From an uncultured Acetatifactor sp. (GTDB lineage: Bacteria > Bacillota > Clostridia > Lachnospirales > Lachnospiraceae), in assembly GCA_910583845.1 (NCBI GenBank), contig CAJUAB010000010.1:62001-126000 (forward strand): a stretch of 64,000 bases of DNA. Direction: 5' to 3'. Shown here in pieces: positions 55,021-63,719 of this stretch; positions within the stretch are counted from its first letter, which is position 1, and each line of letters opens with the position of its first letter. The notes beneath the pieces were generated by a model. That model was not told where the DNA came from and did no database searches. It saw only the letters and a program-made list of their open reading frames with translations. Both the position numbers and the translations under genes were made by a program.

Positions 55021-56577
55021 TTATGAAAACATTCCAAGGCCCCGCTGGATCAGTCCGATCAGAGGCTCTGAGTTCAGTCCCAACAGAATGTTGAGCAGAA
55101 TAAACAGAATCATGGCCACCGCCTTTGCCGGCTGCTGCCGCATCGTAATCTCTCTGTAGTTCTCCGGCATACGGGAGGTTTTTTCCCTTCCGTCTTCCTG
55201 TTTTGCAGGCTTTTCCTCCGAAGCTGTGATTTTTACCGGAGAATAGATGCGGATGACAGTCCTCATGAAATACACCGCGTTCAGCACGGTGCTGATGGCC
55301 AGGGCGATCAGCGTGGGCAGCATCTTGATCTCATGCCCCACCGCCGCCTGAGAGAAAAACAGTTTGGATATGAATCCCGCGAACATGGGCACGCCCACCA
55401 TGGACAGAGCCCCCACGGTAAACGCCACCCCCGCCAGCCTGTTGCGGCGTCCGGCACCGTTTAAATCCTTGAAATACCTGCTGCCGCCGGAGGCGTCGGT
55501 GATACCGGAGGCTGCCACGAACAGCAGGGACTTGGTGGCCGCATGGCAGATCACATGATAGATGCTGGCGATCACCCCCTCCATGGTGCCCAGGCCAAAG
55601 CCCATATAGATATAGCCGATCTGGGCCACCGAGGAGTAGGCGATCATACGCCGGATATCACTCTCCCGGATGGCGTCCACAGAGCCCATGATCATTCCCG
55701 CGATGCCGAACACAAACAGCACATGAATCACTTTGCTGCCGCTGAATACGTCAAACCCTATGACCCGGCAGAATATTTTCACCAGCAGGAAAATGTAGCC
55801 CTTGGACACCAGAGAGGACAGAATTGCCGCGGAGGACACTGTGGAATATCCGTAGGCATCCGGCAGCCAGTTGTGAAAGGGAAACAGGGCGCTTTTGATG
55901 GCCAGGCCCACGCACATCAGGCAGATGGCCACCAGCAGGGGCCGCTCATACATCCCCTCCGCCGCCAGGACCTGAACGCTCTCCCTGATATTGCTCATGA
56001 GCAGATGTCCGGTCAGGTCATACAAAAAGCAAAGACCCAACAGCAGCAGACCCGACCCCAACAGACTCATGATCATATACCGGGCCGCTGCCTCAACGGT
56101 CCGACCGCTGCGCCTGATCATAATCAGTCCGCAGGCGGAAATGGTATTGATCTCCACAAACACATAGGCGGTGAACAGATCATTGGTATAGATCAGGGCC
56201 AGCAGAGAGCAGAGCAGCAGATCCACCATAATATAGTACAGATTCTGCCTGGAGGCTTCAATCTCCGCCTCCCGTTCCCGTTCTCCCCCCAGCATACACA
56301 GCAGCATGATCGCGCAGAAAAAGACTGCCATCAGCGCCTCCAATATGCCTGCCCGGATCTCATTGCCCCATGGAGCGGGGAAATGCCCCATGGTATAGAC
56401 ATAGGCCTCCCCCGTCCGGCACACATACCACAGAACCGCCACGGACATGACGCCGCACAGCCCGATCACCGCGCCGTTTACCCTTTTTGCCCATTTCCCT
56501 CCGAGGATGGAAGACAGAGGCCCGGAAAAAAGAGAAAGAATAATGGAGAAAAAGGGAAAGTTCCGAATAAAGTCCAT
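55021..56577 (-). CDS. MrpD/MbhH-like antiporter subunit 1
   Basis: A 518-residue proton-conducting subunit. TAYVFVEINTISACGLIMI holds the TM5 Glu, GLAIKSALFPFHNWLPDAYGYSTVSSAAILSS the TM7 Lys region and IRRMIAYSSVAQIGYIYMG the following helix; these match MrpD/MbhH best. A Lys/Glu-rich loop (about 455-480) precedes the last TM. It starts 14 nt after the MrpC stop. In Mrp systems this is the main Na+/H+ antiport channel subunit. Confidence 0.92.
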   Translation of the reverse strand: MDFIRNFPFFSIILSLFSGPLSSILGGKWAKRVNGAVIGLCGVMSVAVLWYVCRTGEAYVYTMGHFPAPWGNEIRAGILEALMAVFFCAIMLLCMLGGEREREAEIEASRQNLYYIMVDLLLCSLLALIYTNDLFTAYVFVEINTISACGLIMIRRSGRTVEAAARYMIMSLLGSGLLLLGLCFLYDLTGHLLMSNIRESVQVLAAEGMYERPLLVAICLMCVGLAIKSALFPFHNWLPDAYGYSTVSSAAILSSLVSKGYIFLLVKIFCRVIGFDVFSGSKVIHVLFVFGIAGMIMGSVDAIRESDIRRMIAYSSVAQIGYIYMGFGLGTMEGVIASIYHVICHAATKSLLFVAASGITDASGGSRYFKDLNGAGRRNRLAGVAFTVGALSMVGVPMFAGFISKLFFSQAAVGHEIKMLPTLIALAISTVLNAVYFMRTVIRIYSPVKITASEEKPAKQEDGREKTSRMPENYREITMRQQPAKAVAMILFILLNILLGLNSEPLIGLIQRGLGMFS

Positions 56578-56591
56578 TGCTTTTCCTCCTT

Positions 56592-57026
56592 TTACCTTTC
56601 TGTTCTTTGGGATGCCTCTCCGGAGGCTCCCCTGTTATCTTCTTCGCTCTCCGGAGGCAGACTGTTCTGCAGCGTGGTGATCTCATCCAGATCCAGCGTG
56701 TGGTACCGCCGGTACAAACGGATCGTCAGAGACAGCATCAGCGCCGTCACCGACACGGACACCACAATACCCGTCAGCACCAGGCCGCTGGGTATGGGAT
56801 TCACATACGCCTCCACACTCTGAACGCCGTCCACGACCACCGGTGCCTTGCGCCCGTCAATATAGCCCTTCATCGCCAGAAACAGATAAGTGGCCGTGTC
56901 CATGATATTCAGCCCGATAATCTTTTTAATCAGATTTTTCTGCAGGAGCAGATTGGAAAAGCCAATGCCGAACAGGATCATGGCCACAGCCTCTCCATAA
57001 TTGCGAATCAGATTTCCCAGATCCAA
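56592..57026 (-). CDS. mrpC: Cation antiporter subunit C (MnhC/MbhG-like)
   Basis: About 144 residues, NuoK-like with three TM segments: AVAMILFGIGFSNLLLQKNLIKKIIGLNIMDTATYL and NPIPSGLVLTGIVVSVSVTALMLSLTIRLY are characteristic. The best start is TTG 57026, seven nt after GGGGAGGG; an upstream GTG at 57071 lacks a site. The C-terminal tail is acidic. Tightly placed between subunits B and D. Confidence 0.88.
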   Translation of the reverse strand: MDLGNLIRNYGEAVAMILFGIGFSNLLLQKNLIKKIIGLNIMDTATYLFLAMKGYIDGRKAPVVVDGVQSVEAYVNPIPSGLVLTGIVVSVSVTALMLSLTIRLYRRYHTLDLDEITTLQNSLPPESEEDNRGASGEASQRTER

Positions 57027-57046
57027 CTGAACTTCCCTCCCCAACA

Positions 57047-57066
57047 CTCTGGAGTATGCTCCAGAG
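57047..57066 (-). promoter_or_regulatory. Hairpin just upstream of the mrpC start
   Basis: CTCTGGAG-TATG-CTCCAGAG, eight perfect pairs, ending 6 nt before the mrpB stop on the minus strand and 20 nt upstream of the TTG start. It may adjust translation or mRNA stability. Confidence 0.4.
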
Positions 57067-57072
57067 CACACT

Positions 57073-58041
57073 CTAATACCCGCCCTTGCGGAACATCACA
57101 TAGAAAGTATACATAGTGCCTGCCACCACCACTCCCACACAGATATTCAGAAGCAGAATGAGCCCGCTGCTCAGAATGGCTCCCGGTGTGCCCAGAGGGA
57201 TCACACTCTCTATGTGGTTGGCCCCTGTATAAAAGGAATAGGTTTTGGACAGGCAATAACAGGCCAGCGCCCCGAAACTCATCCATTTATAAGTGGCACC
57301 GGTAAAGAACCGCTCTGCCCTGGCAAAGCCGAAAGCGCTGACATAGAGAATCAGCCCCGCGCCGATCACCGCGCCGCCGGAAAAACCGCCCCCCGGCCCC
57401 AGGTGACCGCAGAGAATGATATAGATGCCAAATATTATTATAAAGGGAACCAACAGCCTTGCCGCCGTCTGCAAAATCACATCGTTTTTCGGCTCGTAGG
57501 CCCTGTCATTCATCTCTGCCTCCTCGCCGCGCTCTCCCTCTTTCCCGTCCGCCCGAAGCAGGATCAGCACCGTGCAGGTGGCAATAAACAACACATGGGA
57601 TTCCCCCAGCGTGTCAAAGGCCCTGTAATCCAGTATCATGCCCGTGACAATATTCACCGCCCCCGTCTCCTGCAATCCCTTCTCAATATATCTCTGCGGC
57701 ACCTCATTGTTTACCGGCTTGTCCGCCTCTCCGAAGGGAGGCAGATCCGCCACGCCGATCAACAGCATGGATACCAGAAAAACACAGAACAACAGACTGA
57801 AAATCCGATATATTTTTTTGAAGAGCAGCATCTCCCGGTTATGCTCCGTATCATAAACCCGGGCCCGCACCCGCTTTTTGTCCTCCTGATGCCGACGCCT
57901 GGTGCCCTCATCCTCCTGCCGCGGGCTCTGGGGCCGCATCTCCAGATTGCCCAGGTAGAGGTCCCTGCTGCCCTCCAGCCAGGATTTCAGTCTGTAGGAG
58001 ATGGTTTTCTCATATTGCTCCTTGGGCACCTTTCTGCTCAC
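57073..58041 (-). CDS. mrpB: Fused MbhE-MnhB antiporter subunit
   Basis: A 322-residue protein. A hydrophilic, Arg/Glu-rich N-terminal region (1-75) precedes an MbhE/MrpA-C-like domain (about 78-165, TGAVNIVTGMILDYRAFDTLGE) and an MnhB domain (about 185-320, CGHLGPGGGFSGGAVIGAG). In Pyrococcus Mbh these are separate genes (mbhE, mbhF); in Mrp the first is part of MrpA. Here they are one polypeptide. The start overlaps the MbhD-like stop by four bases (ATGA). Confidence 0.9.
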   Translation of the reverse strand: MSRKVPKEQYEKTISYRLKSWLEGSRDLYLGNLEMRPQSPRQEDEGTRRRHQEDKKRVRARVYDTEHNREMLLFKKIYRIFSLLFCVFLVSMLLIGVADLPPFGEADKPVNNEVPQRYIEKGLQETGAVNIVTGMILDYRAFDTLGESHVLFIATCTVLILLRADGKEGERGEEAEMNDRAYEPKNDVILQTAARLLVPFIIIFGIYIILCGHLGPGGGFSGGAVIGAGLILYVSAFGFARAERFFTGATYKWMSFGALACYCLSKTYSFYTGANHIESVIPLGTPGAILSSGLILLLNICVGVVVAGTMYTFYVMFRKGGY

Positions 58042-58337
58042 GAATTCCGCCTCCTTCTGTATTCCAGCTCATTCTCCGCCTCTTTCTCCGCGGCGTCCGC
58101 CCCCATGATGGCGTGTATTTTTTTCAGAGTCAGCACAAACAGCACAGTGGTGACTCCCGCGCCCACCGCCGCCTCCGTGACAGCCAGATCCGGAGATTCC
58201 AGAATCACCCAGATCACAGACATCACAAGGCTGTAGGACATAAAGATGAGCACTGTGTTCAGCAGACTCCTGGACAGACTTGCCGCCACCGCGCATACAA
58301 TCAGAAATACAAATAAAATGCAAGTGAAAACTGTCAT
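58038..58337 (-). CDS. MbhD-like (DUF4040) antiporter subunit
   Basis: A 99-residue, three-TM protein. SLLNTVLIFMSYSLVMSVIWVILESPDLAVTEAAVGAG is the DUF4040/MbhD signature, the segment that in MrpA forms part of the C-terminal extension. It overlaps the following gene by four bases, implying translational coupling and one-to-one assembly. Confidence 0.9.
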   Translation of the reverse strand: MTVFTCILFVFLIVCAVAASLSRSLLNTVLIFMSYSLVMSVIWVILESPDLAVTEAAVGAGVTTVLFVLTLKKIHAIMGADAAEKEAENELEYRRRRNS

Positions 58338-58352
58338 GACCGTCCTCCTTCC

Positions 58353-58745
58353 TCACTCTTGCCGCTCCGTCGCGGCCCTGTTCCCCTCTTCCTCCGGTTT
58401 TGCCCCCTGCTCCTGTCCCAGCGCCAGCCTGCGGTAATGCTTCTCCGGCTCCTCATCCGTAGTCACCTCCAGCCTCGCGATCAGATGGGAGGACGTGGGG
58501 GAGGACAGCCATAAAAACAGAATCACCAGAAAGAGCTTCAAAGAGGTAAAATTCCATCCGCTTATCACAATCAGTCCTAGCATACAGCAGCCGATCCCCA
58601 GCGTGTCCCCCATGGCCGCCGCATGCATACGGTTCAGCACATAGTGAAAACGAAACACCCCGATCATCTCTATGACAAATATCCCCAGGCCCATGAGCAG
58701 CAGCGCCGCCCCCGCCAGAAAACGCAGCCATTCCAGTACCGCCAT
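58353..58745 (-). CDS. mrpG: Cation antiporter subunit G (MnhG/MbhC-like)
   Basis: A 130-residue protein with three TM segments; FRFHYVLNRMHAAAMGDTLG and LFLWLSSPTSSHLIARL are diagnostic of MnhG. A charged C-terminal tail (95-130) is longer than usual. Three nt after the MrpF stop. Confidence 0.92.
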   Translation of the reverse strand: MAVLEWLRFLAGAALLLMGLGIFVIEMIGVFRFHYVLNRMHAAAMGDTLGIGCCMLGLIVISGWNFTSLKLFLVILFLWLSSPTSSHLIARLEVTTDEEPEKHYRRLALGQEQGAKPEEEGNRAATERQE

Positions 58746-58748
58746 CTT

Positions 58749-59081
58749 TCACCCCTCCTCCCTGCGGTTTTTTCTGTGCCGTTTCCATTCCGTGTAGACA
58801 CCCATATAAACCTTGGTCAGTATGATCACCGCCAGAAAGCTGATCATGGCATAGATCAGACAGATATCCACCAGATATCCCTCGTTCAGAAACAGCGCCA
58901 GTATGGCGATGATTACCATAACCATGGTTCCCATCATATTCACCGCCACCACCCGGTCAGCGATCCGCGGACCGATAATCGCGCGGATCAGACACAGAAT
59001 CACCATAATCGCCAGAAACACCAGCGCTCCCACAAACAGAAAAACATATGCCCGTTCCAGGCCCGGTAAAGATCCGCCCAT
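58749..59081 (-). CDS. mrpF: Cation antiporter subunit F (MnhF/MbhB-like)
   Basis: A 110-residue, three-TM protein; LIRAIIGPRIADRVVAVNMMGT is the MnhF signature. ATG 59081 has GAGGAG 6 nt upstream; the longer frame reaching into mrpE is rejected. Ten nt after the MrpE stop. Confidence 0.92.
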   Translation of the reverse strand: MGGSLPGLERAYVFLFVGALVFLAIMVILCLIRAIIGPRIADRVVAVNMMGTMVMVIIAILALFLNEGYLVDICLIYAMISFLAVIILTKVYMGVYTEWKRHRKNRREEG

Positions 59082-59091
59082 ACCTGTCTCC

Positions 59092-59559
59092 TCACGCCCC
59101 CCTGCGTTCCATCTCCTGTACCAGTTTCGTAAAAATGCTGTCGTCCATGCCCTCCGCCAGACTCTCATCCAGACAATGCACCGTATAGTCCCCATTTTCC
59201 AGGGTAACCGTGATGGTGCCCGGAGTCAGCGTGATGGCATTGGCCAGAAGCGTCTGCGTCAGGGGACTTTTCAGATCGCTGTGAAACCGCGCCAGCACCG
59301 GCTCGATCTCCTCTTTCTGTGTGAGAATCAGACGCACCGTTCCCAGATTGGCCTTTACCACCTCTATCACCAGAATAACCGCATATTGCAGTAATCGGCC
59401 CAGCTTCCGGTACAGCCACAGCTCCTTCCTTATGCTGTAATCCATGAATCTGCACGTAAACGCGCAGAGAAGCGCCGCGATTATCACGCCGAAAACACAG
59501 ATCTCCCCTGTAATCCGCCCGTTAAATATGATCCATAACACAAAATACAGTACAAGCAT
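59092..59559 (-). CDS. mrpE: Cation antiporter subunit E (MnhE/MbhA-like)
   Basis: A 155-residue membrane protein with an N-terminal TM hairpin and a soluble part; YAVILVIEVVKANLGTVRLIL and NAITLTPGTITV are the MnhE signatures. ATG 59559 follows TTGGAGAGAG. First gene of the ten-gene operon that ends at 49138; the gene order E-F-G-MbhD-MbhE/B-C-D matches archaeal mbhA-H. Confidence 0.92.
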   Translation of the reverse strand: MLVLYFVLWIIFNGRITGEICVFGVIIAALLCAFTCRFMDYSIRKELWLYRKLGRLLQYAVILVIEVVKANLGTVRLILTQKEEIEPVLARFHSDLKSPLTQTLLANAITLTPGTITVTLENGDYTVHCLDESLAEGMDDSIFTKLVQEMERRGA

Positions 59560-59601
59560 GACTCTCTCCAAAGGTTTTATCTTTATCAAAAACGACTTAA
59601 T

Positions 59602-59629
59602 ATTATACCTATTATTTCCTAAAGTCAAT
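59602..59629 (-). promoter_or_regulatory. Probable promoter of the antiporter operon
   Basis: On the minus strand, ATTGAC/TTGACT near 59623-59629 and TATAAT at 59602-59607 with 15-16 bp spacing, about 40 nt upstream of mrpE. The spacing is short, so the -35 assignment is uncertain. Confidence 0.5.
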
Positions 59630-59659
59630 GTCTGAAATACAAAAAAACGGAAAACAAAA

Positions 59660-59692
59660 AAGATGCCTCCCTCATGAAAAGGGAGACATCTT
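59660..59692 (-). terminator. Terminator after the small membrane protein gene
   Basis: AAGATGCCTCCC and GGGAGACATCTT arms with one mismatch, loop TCATGAAAA, followed on the minus strand by TTTTTGTTTT. Confidence 0.85.
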
Positions 59693-59694
59693 CT

Positions 59695-59925
59695 TTATGC
59701 TCTTTTTCTCCTTCGGATCTGATATGCCACATAGCAGGCCAGGGACAGCAGCGTGAGCCCCAGAGCGATGAGCAGTAGCTGCTGCCATGTCACATGCCAG
59801 GTATTGACCAGTATTATGGAGGCCACCATCAACGTAAAGACCCAGTAAGCATACATCAGAATACCTGCCAGCAGAGTGAAGAGGATATCCTTCAGCAAAT
59901 CCAGTTTTGTATAACGTTTATCCAT
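59695..59925 (-). CDS. Small two-TM membrane protein, unknown
   Basis: A 76-residue protein with a basic N terminus, two hydrophobic helices (about 15-38 and 46-68) and a C-terminal RRRKR cluster. ATG 59925 follows AAGGAG by 5 nt, and the gene has its own terminator, so it is likely real. No family recognised. It lies between the antiporter and GH43 genes and may be a free-standing unit. Confidence 0.7.
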   Translation of the reverse strand: MDKRYTKLDLLKDILFTLLAGILMYAYWVFTLMVASIILVNTWHVTWQQLLLIALGLTLLSLACYVAYQIRRRKRA

Positions 59926-60003
59926 ATTTCTCCTTATTTTTGGTTCCGCGGCACCGCTTCCGGTCCCTTTACCTCAGAGCAATTTCCGGACGCGCCGCGC
60001 TCC

Positions 60004-61602
60004 TCAATATTTGACTCCCCAGATGCTCTCGTTTACGCCCACGGCGGAGAAAGTCATCACATCCGTGCCCGCCTGGTCCTTCATGGCGCAGAACACACCG
60101 CTGTACACATGGTCATCATACGTGATATGTACATAGGGCGTACCCTCCGTCACAGTCCATGTGCCCACGATGGAGCCGGTCACCGTGCCGTCCTCGTTCA
60201 GATCAATCATCACCGGCTGCGCGATCTCCCTGTCGATTTTCATGCCCTGATTGATAAAATAGTATTCCCCGGTGAGCGCGGTCCGGTCATAGCCGCTCCG
60301 AGAGAGAGTCTCCCCCGCGGTGGTATAGGGAGCCAGCACCGGCCAGGCTTCCTCGTTCATAAAGATCTGCTTTACCGCAGGCTCATGGTACTCGTTCCCA
60401 TTGTTGAAACGGGTGTGATAACATACATACTGCTTACCGTCCTCATCAAAGAACGTGGACATGCCGCCGGTGGCCATATAGGCATATTTGCAGCTGGGCA
60501 GATAATAGTTGCCGGACAGCTTGAGACCATAATAGGCATTGTTATAGCCTTTCAGGGGGCGCTGTCCTCCCATGTCCACATACTCCCCGTCCGGTTTGTC
60601 GCTGCGCAGCACACGGATCTGATAGCCGCCCACCCGCTCCAGCGAGCCGTAGCTCAGATACAGATAATAATACCCCGTGTTGGCATCATATTGGATATAG
60701 GGCCCCTCGATGGACTGATGGCCGCCGCCCAGCAGCCGTTTGCCAAAATAGGGATCAACCTCGTTCTCCGGGTCCGCCTGGGGATGGATCACCAGGCCCG
60801 TCCGGGGATCAAGCTCCAACAGGAAGATTCCCCCCGACCAGGAGCCATAAGTCATCCACAGCCGCCCCTCCGCGTCATAAAAGGGCGCGGGATCTATGCA
60901 GTTGGGCCAGTCCTGATTATTGTACTGACCGTTCCCTGTCAGATAATTCCCGGCGGCGTACGCCTCGTCCACATAGTCGTACACATCCGTCTGCCCGATA
61001 TCTTCCTCCGTAAATCCGGAGTACAGAAGCGCTCCCTGATACTCGTAGGGCCCCTCCGGCTGATCCGCCGTGGCATAGCAGAGATTGGACTTTATATAGG
61101 TAGAGGAAGTGCAGAAATACATCACATATTTGCCCATGACCTCATTGTACATCACATCTTCCGCCCACACCGCGTAGTTCCCGTTGCCCTGATCGCCGGA
61201 GTAGTCAAACACCGTAAGCTCTTCATTGAACAGATCCTCAAAAAGCGCGTTGTCCGAACTGTACCCGTTGCCGATATACTCCCATGTATGCAGATCCTCC
61301 GAGACAGCCCCGGTCATATGGGAGCCGTAGATATAGTATCTGCCGTCAAACACTTTGATGGACGGATCATGCACGGACACTTTCGCCCCGTTGGCCGCCG
61401 TTTCGATACCCGTATAATCCGCCTCTCTGAGCTCGGGCTGTGCCGCAGGCTCCGGGGAAGGCTGCGCGCTCTCCGCCACGCTGCCGGTTTCGCTCTCACT
61501 TTCCCCCGGCTCCCCCGAAGAAGCCGCCGGCTGCCCGCCGCATCCCACAAGCGCCCCTGTGAGACAGACACACAGTGTCACTGCCAATAGTTCGTTTTTC
61601 AT
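60004..61602 (-). CDS. GH43 arabinanase-like exported lipoprotein
   Basis: A 532-residue lipoprotein (lipobox LVGC, Cys21) with a Ser/Glu/Pro-rich linker, a five-bladed GH43 propeller and a C-terminal beta domain. The catalytic base Asp is in SVHDPSI, the pKa-modulating Asp probably in CIDPAPFYD and the acid Glu in SIEGPYIQYD. Likely an endo-1,5-alpha-L-arabinanase acting at the cell surface on arabinan, upstream of the intracellular GH51 enzyme. ATG 61602 has AGGAGG ten nt upstream. TTGACA occurs near 61674-61679 in the divergent intergenic region. Confidence 0.9.
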   Translation of the reverse strand: MKNELLAVTLCVCLTGALVGCGGQPAASSGEPGESESETGSVAESAQPSPEPAAQPELREADYTGIETAANGAKVSVHDPSIKVFDGRYYIYGSHMTGAVSEDLHTWEYIGNGYSSDNALFEDLFNEELTVFDYSGDQGNGNYAVWAEDVMYNEVMGKYVMYFCTSSTYIKSNLCYATADQPEGPYEYQGALLYSGFTEEDIGQTDVYDYVDEAYAAGNYLTGNGQYNNQDWPNCIDPAPFYDAEGRLWMTYGSWSGGIFLLELDPRTGLVIHPQADPENEVDPYFGKRLLGGGHQSIEGPYIQYDANTGYYYLYLSYGSLERVGGYQIRVLRSDKPDGEYVDMGGQRPLKGYNNAYYGLKLSGNYYLPSCKYAYMATGGMSTFFDEDGKQYVCYHTRFNNGNEYHEPAVKQIFMNEEAWPVLAPYTTAGETLSRSGYDRTALTGEYYFINQGMKIDREIAQPVMIDLNEDGTVTGSIVGTWTVTEGTPYVHITYDDHVYSGVFCAMKDQAGTDVMTFSAVGVNESIWGVKY

Positions 61603-61729
61603 AAGCTCACATCCTCCTATTTGAATTTCCGCACCTGTCCCCAAAAGGACTTCTTTACTCTAGATTAAAATGTTTTACTCAAAATGTCAATAAAATGCTG
61701 AAAAAATGTAAATCTTTTCGCTCTCCATA

Positions 61730-61758
61730 TTGAAAAAAAAGTACTTTAGGAGTAGAAT
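61730..61758 (+). promoter_or_regulatory. Promoter of the MFS transporter gene
   Basis: TTGAAA (61730-61735) and TAGAAT (61753-61758), 17-bp spacing, 60 nt upstream of ATG 61819 in a strongly AT-rich divergent region. Confidence 0.6.
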
Positions 61759-61818
61759 AACTAAGGAATTTATAAATATTTTATTCTTACTTTATATTTT
61801 ATATAGGAGAGGGTACGT

Positions 61819-63117
61819 ATGAAAAACATTCAAAACAAGTGGATACGCGCTGCGATCCCGGCTCTGCTGCTGCACTGCAGTATCGGTACCGTGTACTGCT
61901 GGTCCATTTTCAGCCAGGAAATTGCCGATTATATCGGCTTTTCCAAGAGTGCCACCGAGTGGGCATTCAGTTTCGCCATCTTTTTCCTGGGCATGTCCGC
62001 CGCCTTTCTGGGCAATGTGGTGGAAAAAGATATCCATCGTTCTTCACTGATCGCCGCCATCTGCTTTGCCGCCGGCATGGCCGGGACGGGCTTCTTCATC
62101 TGGTACGGCGGCACCCATCAGCACAGTCCGCTGGCCCTGATCGGGATCTATGTCTGTTACGGCTTTATCATGGGTATCGGGTTAGGCACGGGCTATCTGT
62201 CCCCGGTCAAAACGCTGATGCTGTGGTTTCAGGACCGCAAGGGGCTGGCTGTGGCAGGCTTCGGTGCCGCCAAAGCCATCGCAAGCCCCATCATGCAGGC
62301 GCTGCTGAATTCTCTGGGAGAGGGCGGCATCTACAAAATGTTCCTGATTCTGGCCTGTGTGTATTTTGTCATGATGTTCGTCGGACACCTGCTGCTGGCC
62401 AAGCCCGAGGGCTGGCATGAGCCTGCCTCCCAGGAGAAGGGGGCAAGGGCCATGGATGTGATCAGGACCAAGCCCGTGGTGTTTATCGGCATCTGGCTGA
62501 TGTTCTACATAAATATCACCTGTGGTCTGGCGCTGATCTCCCAGGAAAAAATGATCATCAAGTGCATCGGCCTGGCAGGTATGGCCGGGGTGCTCTCCTC
62601 CATCACCGCAGTATTCAACGCGGGCGGGCGTCTGGGATTTTCCGCCTGGGCCGACACCATGAAGGACAGAAACACTGTATATAAAATTATGATCATTCTT
62701 TCCATCATTGCCACCGGCCTGGTCATTCTGACCAGAGGCATCGCGGACATGGGGCAGAGCACACTGCTGCTGATTCTGGTGCTGGTGCTGCTGTTTGTGG
62801 TAAACGCGGGCTATGGCGGCGGCTTCAGCAATGTGCCCACGCTGCTGTCCGACCATTACGGCATGCAGAATATCAGCGCCATCCACGGCATCACCCTCTC
62901 GGCCTGGGCCATCGCGGGTCTCACCGGCAACCAGCTGGCGACCTTCATTGTAGGGCATGTGGGACAGATGGTGGATGTCAGCGACGGTCACGGCGGGCTG
63001 ACGCAGGTGAATCCCGTGGGTTACCAGACTGTGCTGTATGTCACCATTGTATTGTATGTGATTGCACTGCTGTGCAGCTTCTTCCTGGTGGGAGGTAAGA
63101 AGAAAGAAAAGAAATAA
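61819..63117 (+). CDS. OFA-family MFS transporter
   Basis: A 432-residue, 12-TM transporter of the oxalate/formate antiporter group of the major facilitator superfamily. GTVYCWSIFSQEI in TM1, GLGTGYLSPVKTLMLWFQDRKGLAVAG at TM4-5 and NAGYGGGFSNVPTLLSDHYG near TM10 are typical. Substrates of relatives include oxalate, formate, lactate and other monocarboxylates; this one is undetermined. ATG 61819 follows AGGAGAGGG. It ends with a strong terminator shared with the convergent regulator. Confidence 0.9.
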   Translation: MKNIQNKWIRAAIPALLLHCSIGTVYCWSIFSQEIADYIGFSKSATEWAFSFAIFFLGMSAAFLGNVVEKDIHRSSLIAAICFAAGMAGTGFFIWYGGTHQHSPLALIGIYVCYGFIMGIGLGTGYLSPVKTLMLWFQDRKGLAVAGFGAAKAIASPIMQALLNSLGEGGIYKMFLILACVYFVMMFVGHLLLAKPEGWHEPASQEKGARAMDVIRTKPVVFIGIWLMFYINITCGLALISQEKMIIKCIGLAGMAGVLSSITAVFNAGGRLGFSAWADTMKDRNTVYKIMIILSIIATGLVILTRGIADMGQSTLLLILVLVLLFVVNAGYGGGFSNVPTLLSDHYGMQNISAIHGITLSAWAIAGLTGNQLATFIVGHVGQMVDVSDGHGGLTQVNPVGYQTVLYVTIVLYVIALLCSFFLVGGKKKEKK

Positions 63118-63125
63118 TAAGCGGC

Positions 63126-63160
63126 AAGCGCCATGAGGAATCTTCCTCATGGCGCTTTTA
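63126..63160. terminator. Terminator between convergent MFS and regulator genes
   Basis: AAGCGCCATGAGGAA and its complement form a 15-bp perfect stem with a minimal loop, followed on the plus strand by TTTTACTC. It starts 9 nt past the MFS stop. Confidence 0.9.
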
Positions 63161-63592
63161 CTCTTCCTGTTCTTTCATGGCCTGCTGCATATCGTTCATA
63201 AGACTGAGCATTGTATCCGCTTTTACCATGGCGATGCCCTGGGCCTCATCCCCCAGCACCACCAGACGGTCTCCGGCCTCAATATGGAATATTTTCCGGG
63301 CCTGTTTGGGAATCACAATCTGTCCCTTGTCCCCCACGGTCACCACCCCGAACAGATGCTTGCCTCTGGGGGGAACCATCATACCGCTGCCCGCGCTGTC
63401 GTAATTCACCAGGTCATCCACTGACACATCATACAGCCGGGCCATCGCCACACAGTTGTGAATATCCGGTGCCGTCTCCCCGGCCTCCCACTTGGCCACC
63501 GCCTGCCGGGACACGCCCAGACGTTCCGCCACCTGCTCCTGAGAAAATTTGTGAAGTTTACGCAGATTATATAAATTTTCACTCAGCATCAT
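63158..63592 (-). CDS. XRE-AbrB fusion transcriptional regulator
   Basis: A 144-residue regulator with an N-terminal XRE HTH (about 8-62, VAERLGVSRQAVAKWEAGE) joined to a C-terminal AbrB/SpoVT-type swapped-hairpin domain (about 78-122, TVGDKGQIVIPKQARKIFHIEAGDRLVVLGD). Both are DNA-binding folds, so the protein may recognise a composite site. ATG 63592 or the next ATG follow GGAAGAG. Targets unknown; the upstream membrane protein gene is a candidate. Confidence 0.92.
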   Translation of the reverse strand: MMLSENLYNLRKLHKFSQEQVAERLGVSRQAVAKWEAGETAPDIHNCVAMARLYDVSVDDLVNYDSAGSGMMVPPRGKHLFGVVTVGDKGQIVIPKQARKIFHIEAGDRLVVLGDEAQGIAMVKADTMLSLMNDMQQAMKEQEE

Positions 63593-63719
63593 CGCTCTTC
63601 CTTATCCAATGCTCTGCCACTCTCTGTACGCCCCCTCCCTCCGGAAATCCATGTCGACACGCTTCATGACATCCGGCGGAAAGCAGCGGGCCCTCCGGGA
63701 AACGGCCCTTGAATACCCT

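Noticed and set aside
59794..61590. 598-codon plus-strand frame
   Set aside because: Antisense shadow of the GH43 gene; the low-complexity His/Ile/Arg composition is typical of shadow frames.
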